Below, one piece after another: positions 35,373-44,966 of a DNA stretch of 64,000 nt. Source of the stretch: Lysinibacillus xylanilyticus. Its GTDB lineage: Bacteria; Bacillota; Bacilli; Bacillales_A; Planococcaceae. Both the position numbers and the translations under genes were made by a program. The notes below the pieces were generated by a model that saw nothing but the letters and a program-made list of their open reading frames with translations, made no database searches and was not told the origin of the DNA. Location of the stretch: positions 1-64,000 of the forward strand of contig NZ_LFXJ01000009.1 in the NCBI RefSeq assembly GCF_001183605.1, written 5' to 3'. Position 1 is the first letter of the stretch; each line of letters starts with the position of its first letter.

Positions 35373-35417
35373 GCAAAAATGGAGCTATCCAACGCATTGG
35401 ATAGCTCCATTTTTTTC
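35373..35417. terminator. Bidirectional terminator
   Basis: ATGGAGCTATCCAA pairs perfectly with TTGGATAGCTCCAT across CGCA, with T runs on both strands. On the minus strand it should end the HemAT transcript. Confidence 0.8.
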
Positions 35418-35568
35418 ACATTCGAATAGTATATATTCGCTAGAGGCTTTTATCTACCTAACAGAAATTATATATTAACAGTTGATATAGTGTTATTTGT
35501 GCCCTAAAGTGTGTAGCGTTAAAAAAATAGGAAACAACAATTTCCTTTGCCCTTTGCTTTTCTCTTAA

Positions 35569-36858
35569 TTAATTTAAATTTTGAGTAAAGCTAGCTAATT
35601 TTCCAGCCGAATTTTTCACTTCGTTAAAGGCAATACCTAATTCATTTAGTACTTCTACTATTGCTTGTACTTCTTTTTCCATCCGGCTATTTTGATCTTT
35701 TGCCTCGGTCATAGCTTCTAATATGTTAGTAAATTGTCCTTCCGTTTGAACCATATTTTCCTCACCAGATGCTACCTCTTCTTGAATATTACTAAGTGAA
35801 AGAACAAGTCTATCTGTCCGCTCATTCGTTTTATGTAGTAACGTTGCTACCGATGTGACAGATTCTTTTGTTTGAATCGATAGTTTTCGCACCTCATCTG
35901 CAACAACACTAAAGCCTTTACCCGCTTCTCCAGCACGAGCCGCTTCTATTGCCGCATTTAAAGCCAACAAGTTCGTTTGATTAGCAATATTTGTTACAAC
36001 GTTCATAATCGATTCCATTTCCTTTGACATATCTGTCAATTGTGTAATATTTTCTGCTATATCATCAAGTGAGGATATAATATTACTCATATTTTGCGAT
36101 TGACTCTTTAATTGTTCACGACCTTCTAATGCCTGACTCTCAGCCATAGTCGACACTTGAAGTGATTTTTTCGCTAGTTGTTTAATCTCATCTGATTGTC
36201 CACTTAAGCGATGAAATGAATTGTTTGTTTCCTGAGATATTGTGGCAAGACCTTCCGAAGACTCTACGATTTCTTGCTCTATTGCTTCTTTTCTACGTTC
36301 CATTTTTTCATGAAGTTGCTCAATTGTATGCTCAAACGCCTCTAAAACCAACTGTTGCTCAAAATTTGAAATTTTTGAGATGGCGCGAATTGTATTAAGC
36401 TGATCCATTGGATAATGAACATGTTCTTCAACTAAGTCAATAAATGATGCCGTTAAATCTTGAAAAGCACAAATATACCATTGTGTTTTAAGCCCGATAT
36501 GGACATGTACTTTAGCAATTTTAATTCGTCTTTGATAAAATTCATCATCAATCGTACCATTAAACATTTCAATAATATGACGTCGTAAAGTAATTTTCAA
36601 TTTCTCCACAGAACTATGTCTATTAATAATATCTACTAAGCAACGTTCAGTTCCAATCATTTCATAAAATCGATCAACAATATTATCAATATCGCCTTCT
36701 ACAAAAGGTTGAAAGGCTTTTAAATATTGTAAATCCCGCTTTGTCAATTTGAGTAAATCAATTTGCTTTTTTATTGACTGGCAATTCGCTATATCCATTT
36801 TTACAATATATTGCTCTAAATCTAAAGCAGTTGTCTTTCTCTGTTTTTGAAAAATCAC
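35569..36858 (-). CDS. hemAT: Globin-coupled aerotaxis transducer HemAT
   Basis: About 429 residues. The N-terminal sensor globin (to about residue 190) carries the proximal histidine region [13 protein letters not shown]; the C-terminal half is a methyl-accepting signalling domain with the invariant hairpin [20 protein letters not shown]. There is no membrane helix, as in B. subtilis HemAT (432 residues), a soluble oxygen sensor for aerotaxis. I chose the GTG start with GAGGG seven bases upstream; an ATG 18 bases earlier has none. Confidence 0.92.
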   Translation of the reverse strand: MIFQKQRKTTALDLEQYIVKMDIANCQSIKKQIDLLKLTKRDLQYLKAFQPFVEGDIDNIVDRFYEMIGTERCLVDIINRHSSVEKLKITLRRHIIEMFNGTIDDEFYQRRIKIAKVHVHIGLKTQWYICAFQDLTASFIDLVEEHVHYPMDQLNTIRAISKISNFEQQLVLEAFEHTIEQLHEKMERRKEAIEQEIVESSEGLATISQETNNSFHRLSGQSDEIKQLAKKSLQVSTMAESQALEGREQLKSQSQNMSNIISSLDDIAENITQLTDMSKEMESIMNVVTNIANQTNLLALNAAIEAARAGEAGKGFSVVADEVRKLSIQTKESVTSVATLLHKTNERTDRLVLSLSNIQEEVASGEENMVQTEGQFTNILEAMTEAKDQNSRMEKEVQAIVEVLNELGIAFNEVKNSAGKLASFTQNLN

Positions 36859-37440
36859 ACATTTACCCTCTTTCATGTCGTGTACTTTTGAAAAGCTGAG
36901 AAAAATCTAATTCCGTCCACCAAAAATATAAGAGATTAGGAAGGCTCATCCCAAACTTTCGATGATAAGCTATTAGGATGTTAGTTAACCATTATTATCT
37001 ATTTACATTTATGACGCTGATTTCTGTTACGGGCTACAATCAGCTAAAAATCGTGACTTTATTACTAGCCATTATTACTTACTACTCTTTCAAAATCACT
37101 CATATACAATATACATTTTATAAATAGCTGTCAATTTTCATATATACATTTTTTACCATAAATTGTATAAAAAGTCCCTGTCATCTTACTTATTATCTAA
37201 AGCAGTAAAAAAGCTACCACAATACTTTTGGGTAGCCAATTTACATCATCTCTGTTTTTTTTTGCTTACTTTTTCCTTGTTTTAGTTTGCAGTAATTATG
37301 CTTTATTATATTAATATTTTTACTATCAGTTTCTCCTAGTTATTCAAACCTATACACTACATCAAAACAATTACCTAATACCTATGCGCAAATTGTTAAT
37401 AATCGAATCTAAACACCTATTATTTTTTAATAAAAAATAC
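36859..37440 (-). other. Long intergenic region upstream of hemAT
   Basis: Holds the hemAT promoter region (not clearly defined; no convincing sigma-D site) and, near 37206-37237, a terminator-like hairpin. Otherwise AT-rich, with no open frame that has a ribosome binding site. Confidence 0.4.
37206..37237 (-). terminator. Probable terminator of the SEL1-repeat gene
   Basis: GGCTACC and GGTAGCT form a short stem followed by TTTTTTA on the minus strand, about 200 bases past the stop. Confidence 0.5.
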
Positions 37441-38727
37441 TTAAATTCCTTTTAATTCTTGTAGTAAAATTGCAGCCTCCTCACTTCCTGCATCTGCTGC
37501 AAGTCCATACCACTTTATAGCCTCTTTAATATTTCTAGCTATTCCTTCCCCCTTATTGTATATGTGCCCTAATTGTAATTTAGCTTCCGAATCTCCTTGA
37601 AGAGCAGCCTGTTTAAACCAATGAATACCCTTTTCAATATTTCGTATTCCTGTTAACCCTTGGCTCCAAATAAAGCCCAAATCATAAAAGGCATCGACAT
37701 GATATTGCTCTGCAGCTCTTTCATACCAATATAATCCACGGTTCACATCTTTAGGTTGCCCTAGCCGTCCTTCTAAATAGATTCCTCCAATCCTGTATTG
37801 TGCTTCAACATAGCCTGCTTCAGCAGACTTTCTATAGTACCTACATGCTTGCTCCTCGTCTTTGTCGTTTCCTAAGCCCTTCTCATAAATAATTCCGAGT
37901 GTAAACATAGCCTCTGCCACACCTTGTTGTGCAGCGAAGTCGAACCACTTCTTCGCAAGTACCAAATTTTCTGGTACTCCCTCACCGTTAAAATACATAT
38001 CTGCTAAATTATTCGCAGCATCTGGATGCCCTTGCTTTGCTGCAGACTCATACAATATAAAGGCTCTATTATAGTCTTCTTGAACACCTAGACCTTCAAA
38101 ATAAAAATTACCAAGTGCATATTGTGCATCGGCATTTCCTTGTGATGCCGCTAACTCAAACCACTTTACTGATTTTTCTGGTTGGAAAAATTCGCCGTCA
38201 ATGGCACTATAATATTCTCCAAGCTGAAATTGTGCATCTGCATCCTGTTCCTCTATGGCATCTTTGTATAAGTCAATGATTTCCTCATGATCTAGATCTT
38301 CTTCGTCAAACGCCTCAACATGCTCATTTTGGTGAATAAAATACCATTCCAATATATCAAGCACATCATCAACAACTTCAATGCAATTGGATAACTTCTC
38401 TAGTGAAGAAACTTGCCAAATAAAAATATAGATAGGGAGTGGAATTGCATCACGCAGTAAATCATCATATTCTGCTAAAAGCGTTAGCACATTCTCCTGT
38501 ACTGACTTCGCTTGTTCTGGATGTATAATCTGTAAGTGTCGTAGTTGATTCTTTTTCAAAAGTCCTTGCACAACTTGATATAGTATTTTGTGCAAGGTTG
38601 CTAATTGTACTTGTTCGACTTTTATTAAATTAATGTTTTGCGCAAACCATGTATCTTGTGTTTGCGTGAGCTTTTGTAGGGATACAATTCGCTCTTTATT
38701 TTGTTTTGCTAAAAATTGCCCATACAT
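37441..38727 (-). CDS. SEL1/TPR-repeat protein
   Basis: About 428 residues. After an N-terminal helical domain there are at least six SEL1-like repeats of about 36 residues (for example GNADAQYALGNFYFEGLGVQ and EAMFTLGIIYEKGLGNDKDE), forming a protein-binding solenoid. No signal peptide, so probably cytoplasmic. GGGGGG stands before the chosen ATG. SEL1 proteins usually serve as adaptors; the partner here is unknown. Confidence 0.88.
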   Translation of the reverse strand: MYGQFLAKQNKERIVSLQKLTQTQDTWFAQNINLIKVEQVQLATLHKILYQVVQGLLKKNQLRHLQIIHPEQAKSVQENVLTLLAEYDDLLRDAIPLPIYIFIWQVSSLEKLSNCIEVVDDVLDILEWYFIHQNEHVEAFDEEDLDHEEIIDLYKDAIEEQDADAQFQLGEYYSAIDGEFFQPEKSVKWFELAASQGNADAQYALGNFYFEGLGVQEDYNRAFILYESAAKQGHPDAANNLADMYFNGEGVPENLVLAKKWFDFAAQQGVAEAMFTLGIIYEKGLGNDKDEEQACRYYRKSAEAGYVEAQYRIGGIYLEGRLGQPKDVNRGLYWYERAAEQYHVDAFYDLGFIWSQGLTGIRNIEKGIHWFKQAALQGDSEAKLQLGHIYNKGEGIARNIKEAIKWYGLAADAGSEEAAILLQELKGI

Positions 38728-38786
38728 TCGTTTCCCCCCTTGCACTCTATCTTGCCACTATTATATGGAAGACAGTTCTAAATTGG

Positions 38787-39800
38787 TTACACATATGCTC
38801 TTAAGATTAATCCAATGAACAATGTAATGAACAAAAAGACAGTGACATGAATCCATTTATACATTTCTAATAAACCGATAAATTCACGCGTAAATGCATT
38901 AGGTACATAATAAAATGCGGTCTTTGAACCAACACCTTGTGCATCAAGTTTTGCCTTTTTGGCATATATGCTTGCACGGAAAACATGGAAATTATTCGTT
39001 ACGAATAAGGATCGATATTTTTTTCCTTGAGCATGCTTATCCATAATTTTTTTAGAGAATGCCATATTTTGTTCAGTATTTGTCGATTGATCTTCCATTA
39101 ATATTTTTTGGGCTGGTATCTGATGTTCGTCAACTATATATTTTTTCATGGCGTATGCTTCTGATACTTTTTCATCATGCCCTTGTCCACCAGAGACGAT
39201 AATGTACGGTCGTTCTCCATATTTTTGAAATTGCTTTACTGCCTCGTCTAAACGACTAGCTAAAAGTGGTGGCACCTTATCTCCAATTAGTCCTGATCCT
39301 AGCGCAATAATATAGTTAGGTTCATAAAAGATCGGCGTAAAATGATATAGAGTGGCATAAGCCATTATGCTTGTGTATAAAAACATTGTATAGCCAAAAA
39401 TCAAAAACGCATAGAAGAAAAGAATATGCCAAATTTCATTTTCGATATTCGCAAAAATCACAAATACATACCAAATCATCATGATAAAAAAGCTCAAGCC
39501 GAAAACAGCTAACATTAGATTACGAACTTTACGTCCTTCTTTTTCGAGTAAAACTTTACTATTAAAAAACGTAGCTATCGATAAAACAAACATAATACTC
39601 GGGAAACTCCCTAGTATAATGACTATACCCATTTTCGACACAATCCCTTGCTCATTTGGAAGAAATACAGGATAACTAATTACTGTGCTAAAAAAATACA
39701 AACCTAAAAGGCCGAGAACTACTGTATTGAGAAAACGTCTTTTTTCCGTTATATATAACAGTAAAAAAATTGAAATTAATAGTAATGATGTTGAAATCAT
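38787..39800 (-). CDS. YdcF/DUF218 family membrane protein
   Basis: 337 residues with about five membrane helices followed by a DUF218 domain: IALGSGLIGDKVPP, YIIVSGGQGHDE, STNTEQNMAFSK and VTNNFHVFRA. SanA/ElyC relatives act in envelope metabolism. The ATG chosen has AAGGAAGGAGTG upstream; a frame extending 126 bases further lacks such a site. It is transcribed in the same direction as the SEL1 gene. Confidence 0.88.
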   Translation of the reverse strand: MISTSLLLISIFLLLYITEKRRFLNTVVLGLLGLYFFSTVISYPVFLPNEQGIVSKMGIVIILGSFPSIMFVLSIATFFNSKVLLEKEGRKVRNLMLAVFGLSFFIMMIWYVFVIFANIENEIWHILFFYAFLIFGYTMFLYTSIMAYATLYHFTPIFYEPNYIIALGSGLIGDKVPPLLASRLDEAVKQFQKYGERPYIIVSGGQGHDEKVSEAYAMKKYIVDEHQIPAQKILMEDQSTNTEQNMAFSKKIMDKHAQGKKYRSLFVTNNFHVFRASIYAKKAKLDAQGVGSKTAFYYVPNAFTREFIGLLEMYKWIHVTVFLFITLFIGLILRAYV

Positions 39801-39990
39801 CGTCTCACTCCTTCCTTTATATATACATGTCCAATATTTAGCGATGAGTACTGACACTTCTTGTTCAAATTTATTGATATACTTAAATTGATGGTAGCAA
39901 TTATTTTGTTTTTCGAGATGATTCATGTAAAATTATTATTAAGAACTAGTTTATGATAAAACTAAAAATTATATTGGAGGAATACAAGTA

Positions 39991-40464
39991 ATGAAAAAAA
40001 TCCTTGCTGCTATTTTTGCAGCGACACTTATGTTTGCGTCTGTTGGTGCAACATTATTCATCTCAGATACCCCAACTGCAGAAGCTAAATCCTATAAGTC
40101 AGGTAAAAAAGGTTTCTCAAACAACAATAACAACAATAACTCAAATTTCCAAAAATCTCAGGATAAAACTAAAGACCAAAATAATGCAACAACAAATAAA
40201 AACAATACAACTTCTACAAACAAAACGGATTCAACAGCTAAAAAAGGTGGCTTCTTCTCAGGTGGCCTTATGAAAGGCTTAATGCTTGGTGGCTTAGCTG
40301 GCTTATTATTCGGAAGTCTTTTCAGTGGCATGGGAATGCTTGGTAATATTTTAGGCTTATTAATTAACGTTGCAGCTATCATGGTTATCGTAATGCTAGT
40401 TGTAAAAATTGTTAATATGTTTAAAGATAAAAAACGTAAAGAGGAAGCACAATGGCACAAATAA
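39991..40464 (+). CDS. Secreted/membrane protein with Asn-rich linker (Tim44-like preprotein)
   Basis: 157 residues: signal peptide ending TAEA, a low-complexity linker rich in Asn, Lys and Thr, then a glycine-rich hydrophobic stretch (GLMLGGLAGLLFGSLFSGMG) and a final membrane helix with a basic tail. This layout is typical of proteins annotated as Tim44-like preprotein translocase subunits in bacilli; function unknown. GGAGGAATAC precedes the ATG. The next gene overlaps by 13 bases. Confidence 0.78.
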   Translation: MKKILAAIFAATLMFASVGATLFISDTPTAEAKSYKSGKKGFSNNNNNNNSNFQKSQDKTKDQNNATTNKNNTTSTNKTDSTAKKGGFFSGGLMKGLMLGGLAGLLFGSLFSGMGMLGNILGLLINVAAIMVIVMLVVKIVNMFKDKKRKEEAQWHK

Positions 40465-40739
40465 TTAATGAGCAAGATATTATTAATGCAATTTGCTTAT
40501 CACAGGCCTATTATAATAACATTCGCCCTGAGGATGTACTTGTTGAACTAACATACGATGATGACACAGGCTTTGGTGCAGAAGTTGAAGTTAATGGTCA
40601 AATCGAGTTGTTCAATACAGCAGCAATGATCGGCGCACTACGTGTATGGATTAAAGATGTCCTACATGGTGACCCTTTTTCAACAGGCATCGAATTAGTC
40701 TTAGACGATGAAGAAGGCATCATTGCTAGACTATCGTAA
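40452..40739 (+). CDS. YxcD-like small acidic protein
   Basis: 95 residues, acidic and soluble, with segment IRPEDVLVELTYDDDTGFGA. It resembles the YxcD/DUF2653 group found in bacilli. It overlaps the previous gene by 13 bases with a GAGGAAG ribosome binding site inside it, so the two are translationally coupled. Role unknown. Confidence 0.75.
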   Translation: MAQIINEQDIINAICLSQAYYNNIRPEDVLVELTYDDDTGFGAEVEVNGQIELFNTAAMIGALRVWIKDVLHGDPFSTGIELVLDDEEGIIARLS

Positions 40740-40745
40740 ATAAGT

Positions 40746-40800
40746 AAAGAATAGCAGTTCAGTAAATCTTATAGATTTATTGAACTGCTATTTTATTTTT
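40746..40800. terminator. Bidirectional terminator
   Basis: AATAGCAGTTCAGTAAATC pairs with GATTTATTGAACTGCTATT (one mismatch or wobble) with T-rich ends on both strands; shared by the convergent genes and overlapping the 3' end of the minus-strand one. Confidence 0.8.
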
Positions 40801-41161
40801 TCAGATGTTTTATTACTTGTTCTTTCTTTTCTTCCTCAATTGTAAAATCGACTATTGATCTGCCGAGCATTAATAGCGTAATAAACATGACGCCTGTTCC
40901 AACGATTAAATAAATCATCGTAAATATCTTTGAAAAATCACTAGTAGGATATAGTCCAGTCTCAACACCTGTTGGAATTAAACTCACTACTGAAAAATAC
41001 ATAGCATCCAGCCAATGCCAACCTTCCGTCCCTCTATAAAACATAGTTCCTGAAAGAATGATAAAAAATAATGTTGTAAACAAAGATAGAAATTGTGGAC
41101 GCTTGAATGACTTCCATATTCCTACTAACAATCTTTTCGCAGATAAAATAAATGACAGCAT
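40793..41161 (-). CDS. Two-helix ion channel-like protein with divergent filter
   Basis: 122 residues: first helix (FLSLFTTLFFIILSGTMFY), pore-loop region WHWLDAMYFSVVSLIPTG, second helix (KIFTMIYLIVGTGVMFITLL) and a charged tail. The layout is that of the Ion_trans_2 potassium-channel family, but the expected TVGYG filter is replaced by PTGVETG. It may conduct another ion or be inactive. The ATG has AAGGAGAATGCG upstream. Confidence 0.72.
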   Translation of the reverse strand: MLSFILSAKRLLVGIWKSFKRPQFLSLFTTLFFIILSGTMFYRGTEGWHWLDAMYFSVVSLIPTGVETGLYPTSDFSKIFTMIYLIVGTGVMFITLLMLGRSIVDFTIEEEKKEQVIKHLKK

Positions 41162-41280
41162 CGCATTCTCCTTTGATCCATTTTCACTTCAGCATTATTA
41201 CAATTCTAAATTGGCTCATCCCCAACTTTTGATAAGAACCCAAATTGTACTAGATATTCATAGCAATAAAAATAACATAC

Positions 41281-41340
41281 GTAAACGTTAAAAGGTAGAG
41301 ATTTCGATTTACAATCTCTACCTTTTAACGTTTACTTTTT
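41281..41340. terminator. Strong bidirectional terminator
   Basis: AAACGTTAAAAGGTAGAGAT and its complement form a stem of over 20 pairs. On the minus strand the stop codon of the SLH esterase gene lies within the right arm. Confidence 0.8.
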
Positions 41341-42954
41341 TAATAGACTACTAAAATTCACAAATATTTTAGCTGCATGGCCTCGTTTTGTAGGAGCCTC
41401 GGGTGAAAATCCCCCTTCACTACCTATAATAATACCTTGCTCATACAACATAGTTATTGCATGTTTTGTTTCTTCGTCGTAAGAGGCAATATCAGAGAAT
41501 GGGGCTTTCCCTTTCACAGCATAAGATTGCTTTTTCTCATATTCATAAGCACGATTAATCATTACTGCTAATTGAGCGCGAGTAACTGGCAGCCCTGGGT
41601 TAAACTTCCCATCCGATCCCTTAATTAGCCCATATGCATACGCTGCTGCAATTTCTGACTGAGTTCCGACATCATAAATTGCAATGTCTGTAAACGGTGC
41701 CTGTTCATTCGTCGTTAAACCAAGACTTCTAACAAGCATCGAAGCGGCCTGTGCACGAGTAACACTTTGATCAGGTTTAAACGTACCATCTGGATACCCG
41801 TTCATAATACCCAATTCAGCTGCCTTCAATATAAACTCCTTTGCCCAATTCTTTTCTACATCAGTAAAGCTTAAAGTTCTTCCCGTAGTAAAATTAACTG
41901 TTGGACTTTGAACACTTTCATTCCCAGCCGCATCAACCGCTTTAATTGCTACCGTATATGCTGTATTCGCTATTAAATTATCCAACGTTATAGCGTTTAT
42001 TGCAGCATCTTTTGTAAATGTTAGCTTACCGTTTACATATACTTTGTAACTAGTGACACCTACATTATCCTTTGCTTCCTGCCAGCTTATTTTTACCGTT
42101 GTACTATCCATCATGTTTGCTTGGATCGTTTTTGATACATCCCATAACGTACTTGTTTTAATCGCTGGTAAAAACGCCTCGTTCGCTACTGCTAAATAGC
42201 CTGCTTCACTTAAATGAATATTATCAGGGTTTGGTAAATAGCTTGGAACATCTTTTGCTACAATATTGTATGTCGGTACAAAAATGGCACCCGCTTTTTC
42301 AGCAGTTGTTTTTATCGTTGCATTCATAACTTTTAATAGCATTTTAAATTGTTGCTGTACATCCTCACTATAGTAAGGAAAAGAATTATAATAGCCCATC
42401 ACATAAATTTGAGCATTCGGATTAAGTTTCTTAATTTCTTCTAAAATAGCAGCAATATTTTTTATTGCTCCCTGGGAAGCTTTTAGCATCATTGCTGCAT
42501 TAATGCCTGTTGTCTGAGACTCTTCTAAAATAGGTATTAAATCATTGGCACCAACGGTTAGTGTAATAATTTCAGCCTCTTTAATAGATGTACGAACCTT
42601 CACCTTCTCGCTTGGATAACCGAATCCTACCACTGACTTTTCCACATTATTTTGTATATCCTTTAATACATCACTTGTTGTATAGCCTGAATTCGCAAAA
42701 CCCTTATTATAAGAAGTAATTAAATCCTCTTGCTGTAAAGCTTGTGCAACAAAATCCGTGTAACCTAACCCGATCATACCAACCTCATTCATACCATGTG
42801 CTAAGGAATCACCCAGTGCTACATAATCTGCTTGAACTACCCAACTTGGCGCTATGTAGTCTCTTTGTTCCTCAGCATTTACACCTATTGGTACTACTAA
42901 TTGACATGCCAGAATGCTAGCCGCTAAAAACCGAAATTTCTTTGATAATTGCAC
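41332..42954 (-). CDS. SGNH/GDSL esterase with fibronectin III and three SLH domains
   Basis: About 540 residues, GTG start behind TGGAGGAG. Signal peptide ends VNA; SGNH hydrolase with ALGDSLAHG (Ser), TVGANDL (Asn) and NIHLSEAGY (Asp/His region); a fibronectin type III module (about 295-380); and three SLH motifs, for example GIMNGYPDGTFKPDQSVTRA. It should be exported and held on the cell wall through SLH binding to pyruvylated polymer. Substrate unknown: lipid, acetylated wall polymer or polysaccharide esters are all possible. Confidence 0.9.
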   Translation of the reverse strand: MQLSKKFRFLAASILACQLVVPIGVNAEEQRDYIAPSWVVQADYVALGDSLAHGMNEVGMIGLGYTDFVAQALQQEDLITSYNKGFANSGYTTSDVLKDIQNNVEKSVVGFGYPSEKVKVRTSIKEAEIITLTVGANDLIPILEESQTTGINAAMMLKASQGAIKNIAAILEEIKKLNPNAQIYVMGYYNSFPYYSEDVQQQFKMLLKVMNATIKTTAEKAGAIFVPTYNIVAKDVPSYLPNPDNIHLSEAGYLAVANEAFLPAIKTSTLWDVSKTIQANMMDSTTVKISWQEAKDNVGVTSYKVYVNGKLTFTKDAAINAITLDNLIANTAYTVAIKAVDAAGNESVQSPTVNFTTGRTLSFTDVEKNWAKEFILKAAELGIMNGYPDGTFKPDQSVTRAQAASMLVRSLGLTTNEQAPFTDIAIYDVGTQSEIAAAYAYGLIKGSDGKFNPGLPVTRAQLAVMINRAYEYEKKQSYAVKGKAPFSDIASYDEETKHAITMLYEQGIIIGSEGGFSPEAPTKRGHAAKIFVNFSSLLKK

Positions 42955-43079
42955 ACCCTCACTCCTCCAAATTTTACTAATTACTATTTTAATATACAGG
43001 AGATGGAAATAGGCTAAAAAAGCGTAATTATTTTTAATGTTCATCACCAAAAGTTATGATGACGTTTGTTAAAATGTAC

Positions 43080-43128
43080 GCCATGTCTTCGTTCCGGCTG
43101 GGCGACTCCTTGGGGATCAGTGAACTGC
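43080..43128. repeat. Dispersed repeat fragment, GGCGACTCC family
   Basis: TTCGTTCCGGCTGGGCGACT and CCTTGGGGATCAGTG match the copies at 14395 and 15252; only one end is present. Confidence 0.5.
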
Positions 43129-43149
43129 ACCTATGGTGATGAACCTTTT

Positions 43150-44319
43150 TTATTCCAGCTGAACCTTCCCATAAATGCCGCCACCACCAACTTCAATTGC
43201 CAATTGCCCCGTTCTTGCTAAATCGATCATCTTGGCAATTTTGGGCGGCACGATTTGTTCGAGCTGTTCTAGTGTAACTCGATGCAAGATGTTCATCTCT
43301 GTACCAAATGCTTGCACTAATCGTTCCATCATTTTTGGCCCTAATCCTGGTATAAAGTCTAGCGGTACTTGGTGTATATATGGTGGTCGTGCACGTTTAT
43401 CTGTAACTTGCTCTGAAAGCTCCTTAATACGCGTTGCAACACCTTTTATAATTTGCGTGCTTTCACAGTTTGTACAGATTGTAGCCGAATTGCTAAGCTG
43501 CTCGCCACATTTTGCGCAGACAGTCTGATGATATTTTCCAAGCAAAGGGTTTAAGCCATAATTGGCTATTACTACTCGACCTTCTTGCTCATGAAGCGCC
43601 ATCTTTAATTCTGTAAAATTTGCATTTAATAGTCTTAATTTTTGATACTCACGTGCAATTTTCCCTAGTGAATGTGCATCAGAGTTGCTGACAAATGTAT
43701 ATGTTTGCAGCTCTTTAATGTTACTCACCATATTGGTATCGGAGCTTAAACCAAGCTCTATCGCATCTATAAGCTGAGGGTCAAATACTTCTGTTAAACT
43801 ACGATGCACGCCTTTACCAAATAAGCTTTTAAATGGTGTAAAAACATGAGCAGGAATAAAAAGCCCGCCTAATTCATGAACCTTTTGCTGTAATGTTCGC
43901 CCATCACAATAAATACGCTGAGAGCTTAAATGAATATTCTTCATATGATTAGACACCCAATTTGAAAATTCCCTCATAAGTAGAAGTGTTGGAAAATAGG
44001 CGAGTACATGGATTGGTCCATGGCAATGATGATCATAAATCTCAATTTCAGAACCTGGAATAAGTGTTGTTTCTTGAAAACGGAGCCCTCCATGTTCCAG
44101 CTCCTTCAGTTCTCCCTGTTCAATCATCTCTGCCATTTCATCCATTACTTCGGGTGAATGACAATCAATAATCCCGATAATATCTAGTCCCTTTCTTGCA
44201 CTTGCAGTCTCTAAAATTCTTGCTAACGTTAACGTTTTACTGCCAGTAATTTTAACAGCACGACCACTTAAAGTGCGTCCAATATGAATATGTAAATCTG
44301 CATAGAAATCTTGCATCAT
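43150..44319 (-). CDS. Endonuclease Q family DNA repair nuclease
   Basis: 389 residues: a PHP-type catalytic domain (FYADLHIHIG, IIDCHSPEV, SNSDAHSLGKIAREY), a zinc ribbon (CAKCGEQ...CTNCES) and a helix-hairpin-helix region (LDFIPGLGPKMMERLV). This is the EndoQ layout; EndoQ nicks 5' of deaminated bases such as hypoxanthine and uracil. I chose the ATG pair with AGGAGG upstream; a 60-base longer frame has none and runs toward the IS element. Confidence 0.88.
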   Translation of the reverse strand: MMQDFYADLHIHIGRTLSGRAVKITGSKTLTLARILETASARKGLDIIGIIDCHSPEVMDEMAEMIEQGELKELEHGGLRFQETTLIPGSEIEIYDHHCHGPIHVLAYFPTLLLMREFSNWVSNHMKNIHLSSQRIYCDGRTLQQKVHELGGLFIPAHVFTPFKSLFGKGVHRSLTEVFDPQLIDAIELGLSSDTNMVSNIKELQTYTFVSNSDAHSLGKIAREYQKLRLLNANFTELKMALHEQEGRVVIANYGLNPLLGKYHQTVCAKCGEQLSNSATICTNCESTQIIKGVATRIKELSEQVTDKRARPPYIHQVPLDFIPGLGPKMMERLVQAFGTEMNILHRVTLEQLEQIVPPKIAKMIDLARTGQLAIEVGGGGIYGKVQLE

Positions 44320-44375
44320 TGTACTCCTCCTATTTTCAAATGAAATAAAAAAAACCTCACATTGTGAACTGCGCC

Positions 44376-44403
44376 CCAATTGTTAGACACATCTAACAAT
44401 TGG
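44376..44403 (+). promoter_or_regulatory. Left-end hairpin of the IS
   Basis: CCAATTGTTAGA-CACA-TCTAACAATTGG, a perfect 12-pair stem starting in the left inverted repeat and ending in the first two bases of the orfA ribosome binding site GGAGGTG. Transcripts entering from outside would hide that site. Confidence 0.65.
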
Positions 44404-44418
44404 AGGTGCAGTTTTTGT

Positions 44419-44940
44419 ATGGTCAAAAAATATACTGCCAAAGATAAATTACAAGCTGTTGAGCGTTACTTAAATGGAAAGGAAAGTTCCTATGATATAG
44501 CTAAATCTATGGAGACTGATAATAAAGCAATCCTTAAATGGGTTAAGCAATATGAATACAATGGTGTTGAAGCTTTTATTCAGCCATATACAAATTACAC
44601 ACTAGAGTTTAAAATGGATGTACTAAATTTTATGATTGAAAATGGTACGTCCTTAAACGAAACGGCAGCGATTTTTAAGATACCTGCCCCTTCAACAATT
44701 AGTGTTTGGAGAAAGCAATATGAAATTCAAGGATTAGATGCCCTTCAATCAAAGAAAAAGGGGCGTCCATCCATGAAAAAAGAATTTAATAAACAATCGA
44801 AACAAGCACCAGTTGAAGGCTCTACCGAAGCACTTGAAGCACGTATTAAACAACTAGAAATGGAAAATGAGTATTTAAAAAAGTTGAATGCCTTAGTTCA
44901 AAACAAAGAAAAATCACCAAACAGGACAAAGCGCAAGTAG
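44419..44940 (+). CDS. IS3-family transposase OrfA
   Basis: 173 residues with two helix-turn-helix regions (YDIAKSMETDNKAILKWVKQ and LNETAAIFKIPAPSTISVWR) and a leucine-zipper-like C-terminus (RIKQLEMENEYLKKLNALVQ). ATG behind GGAGGTG. Near its end an A-rich run (GAAAAAT) is the likely slip site for a -1 frameshift into OrfB. Confidence 0.92.
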   Translation: MVKKYTAKDKLQAVERYLNGKESSYDIAKSMETDNKAILKWVKQYEYNGVEAFIQPYTNYTLEFKMDVLNFMIENGTSLNETAAIFKIPAPSTISVWRKQYEIQGLDALQSKKKGRPSMKKEFNKQSKQAPVEGSTEALEARIKQLEMENEYLKKLNALVQNKEKSPNRTKRK

Positions 44941-44966
44941 TCTATGAATTAAGGCATAAATATCCG

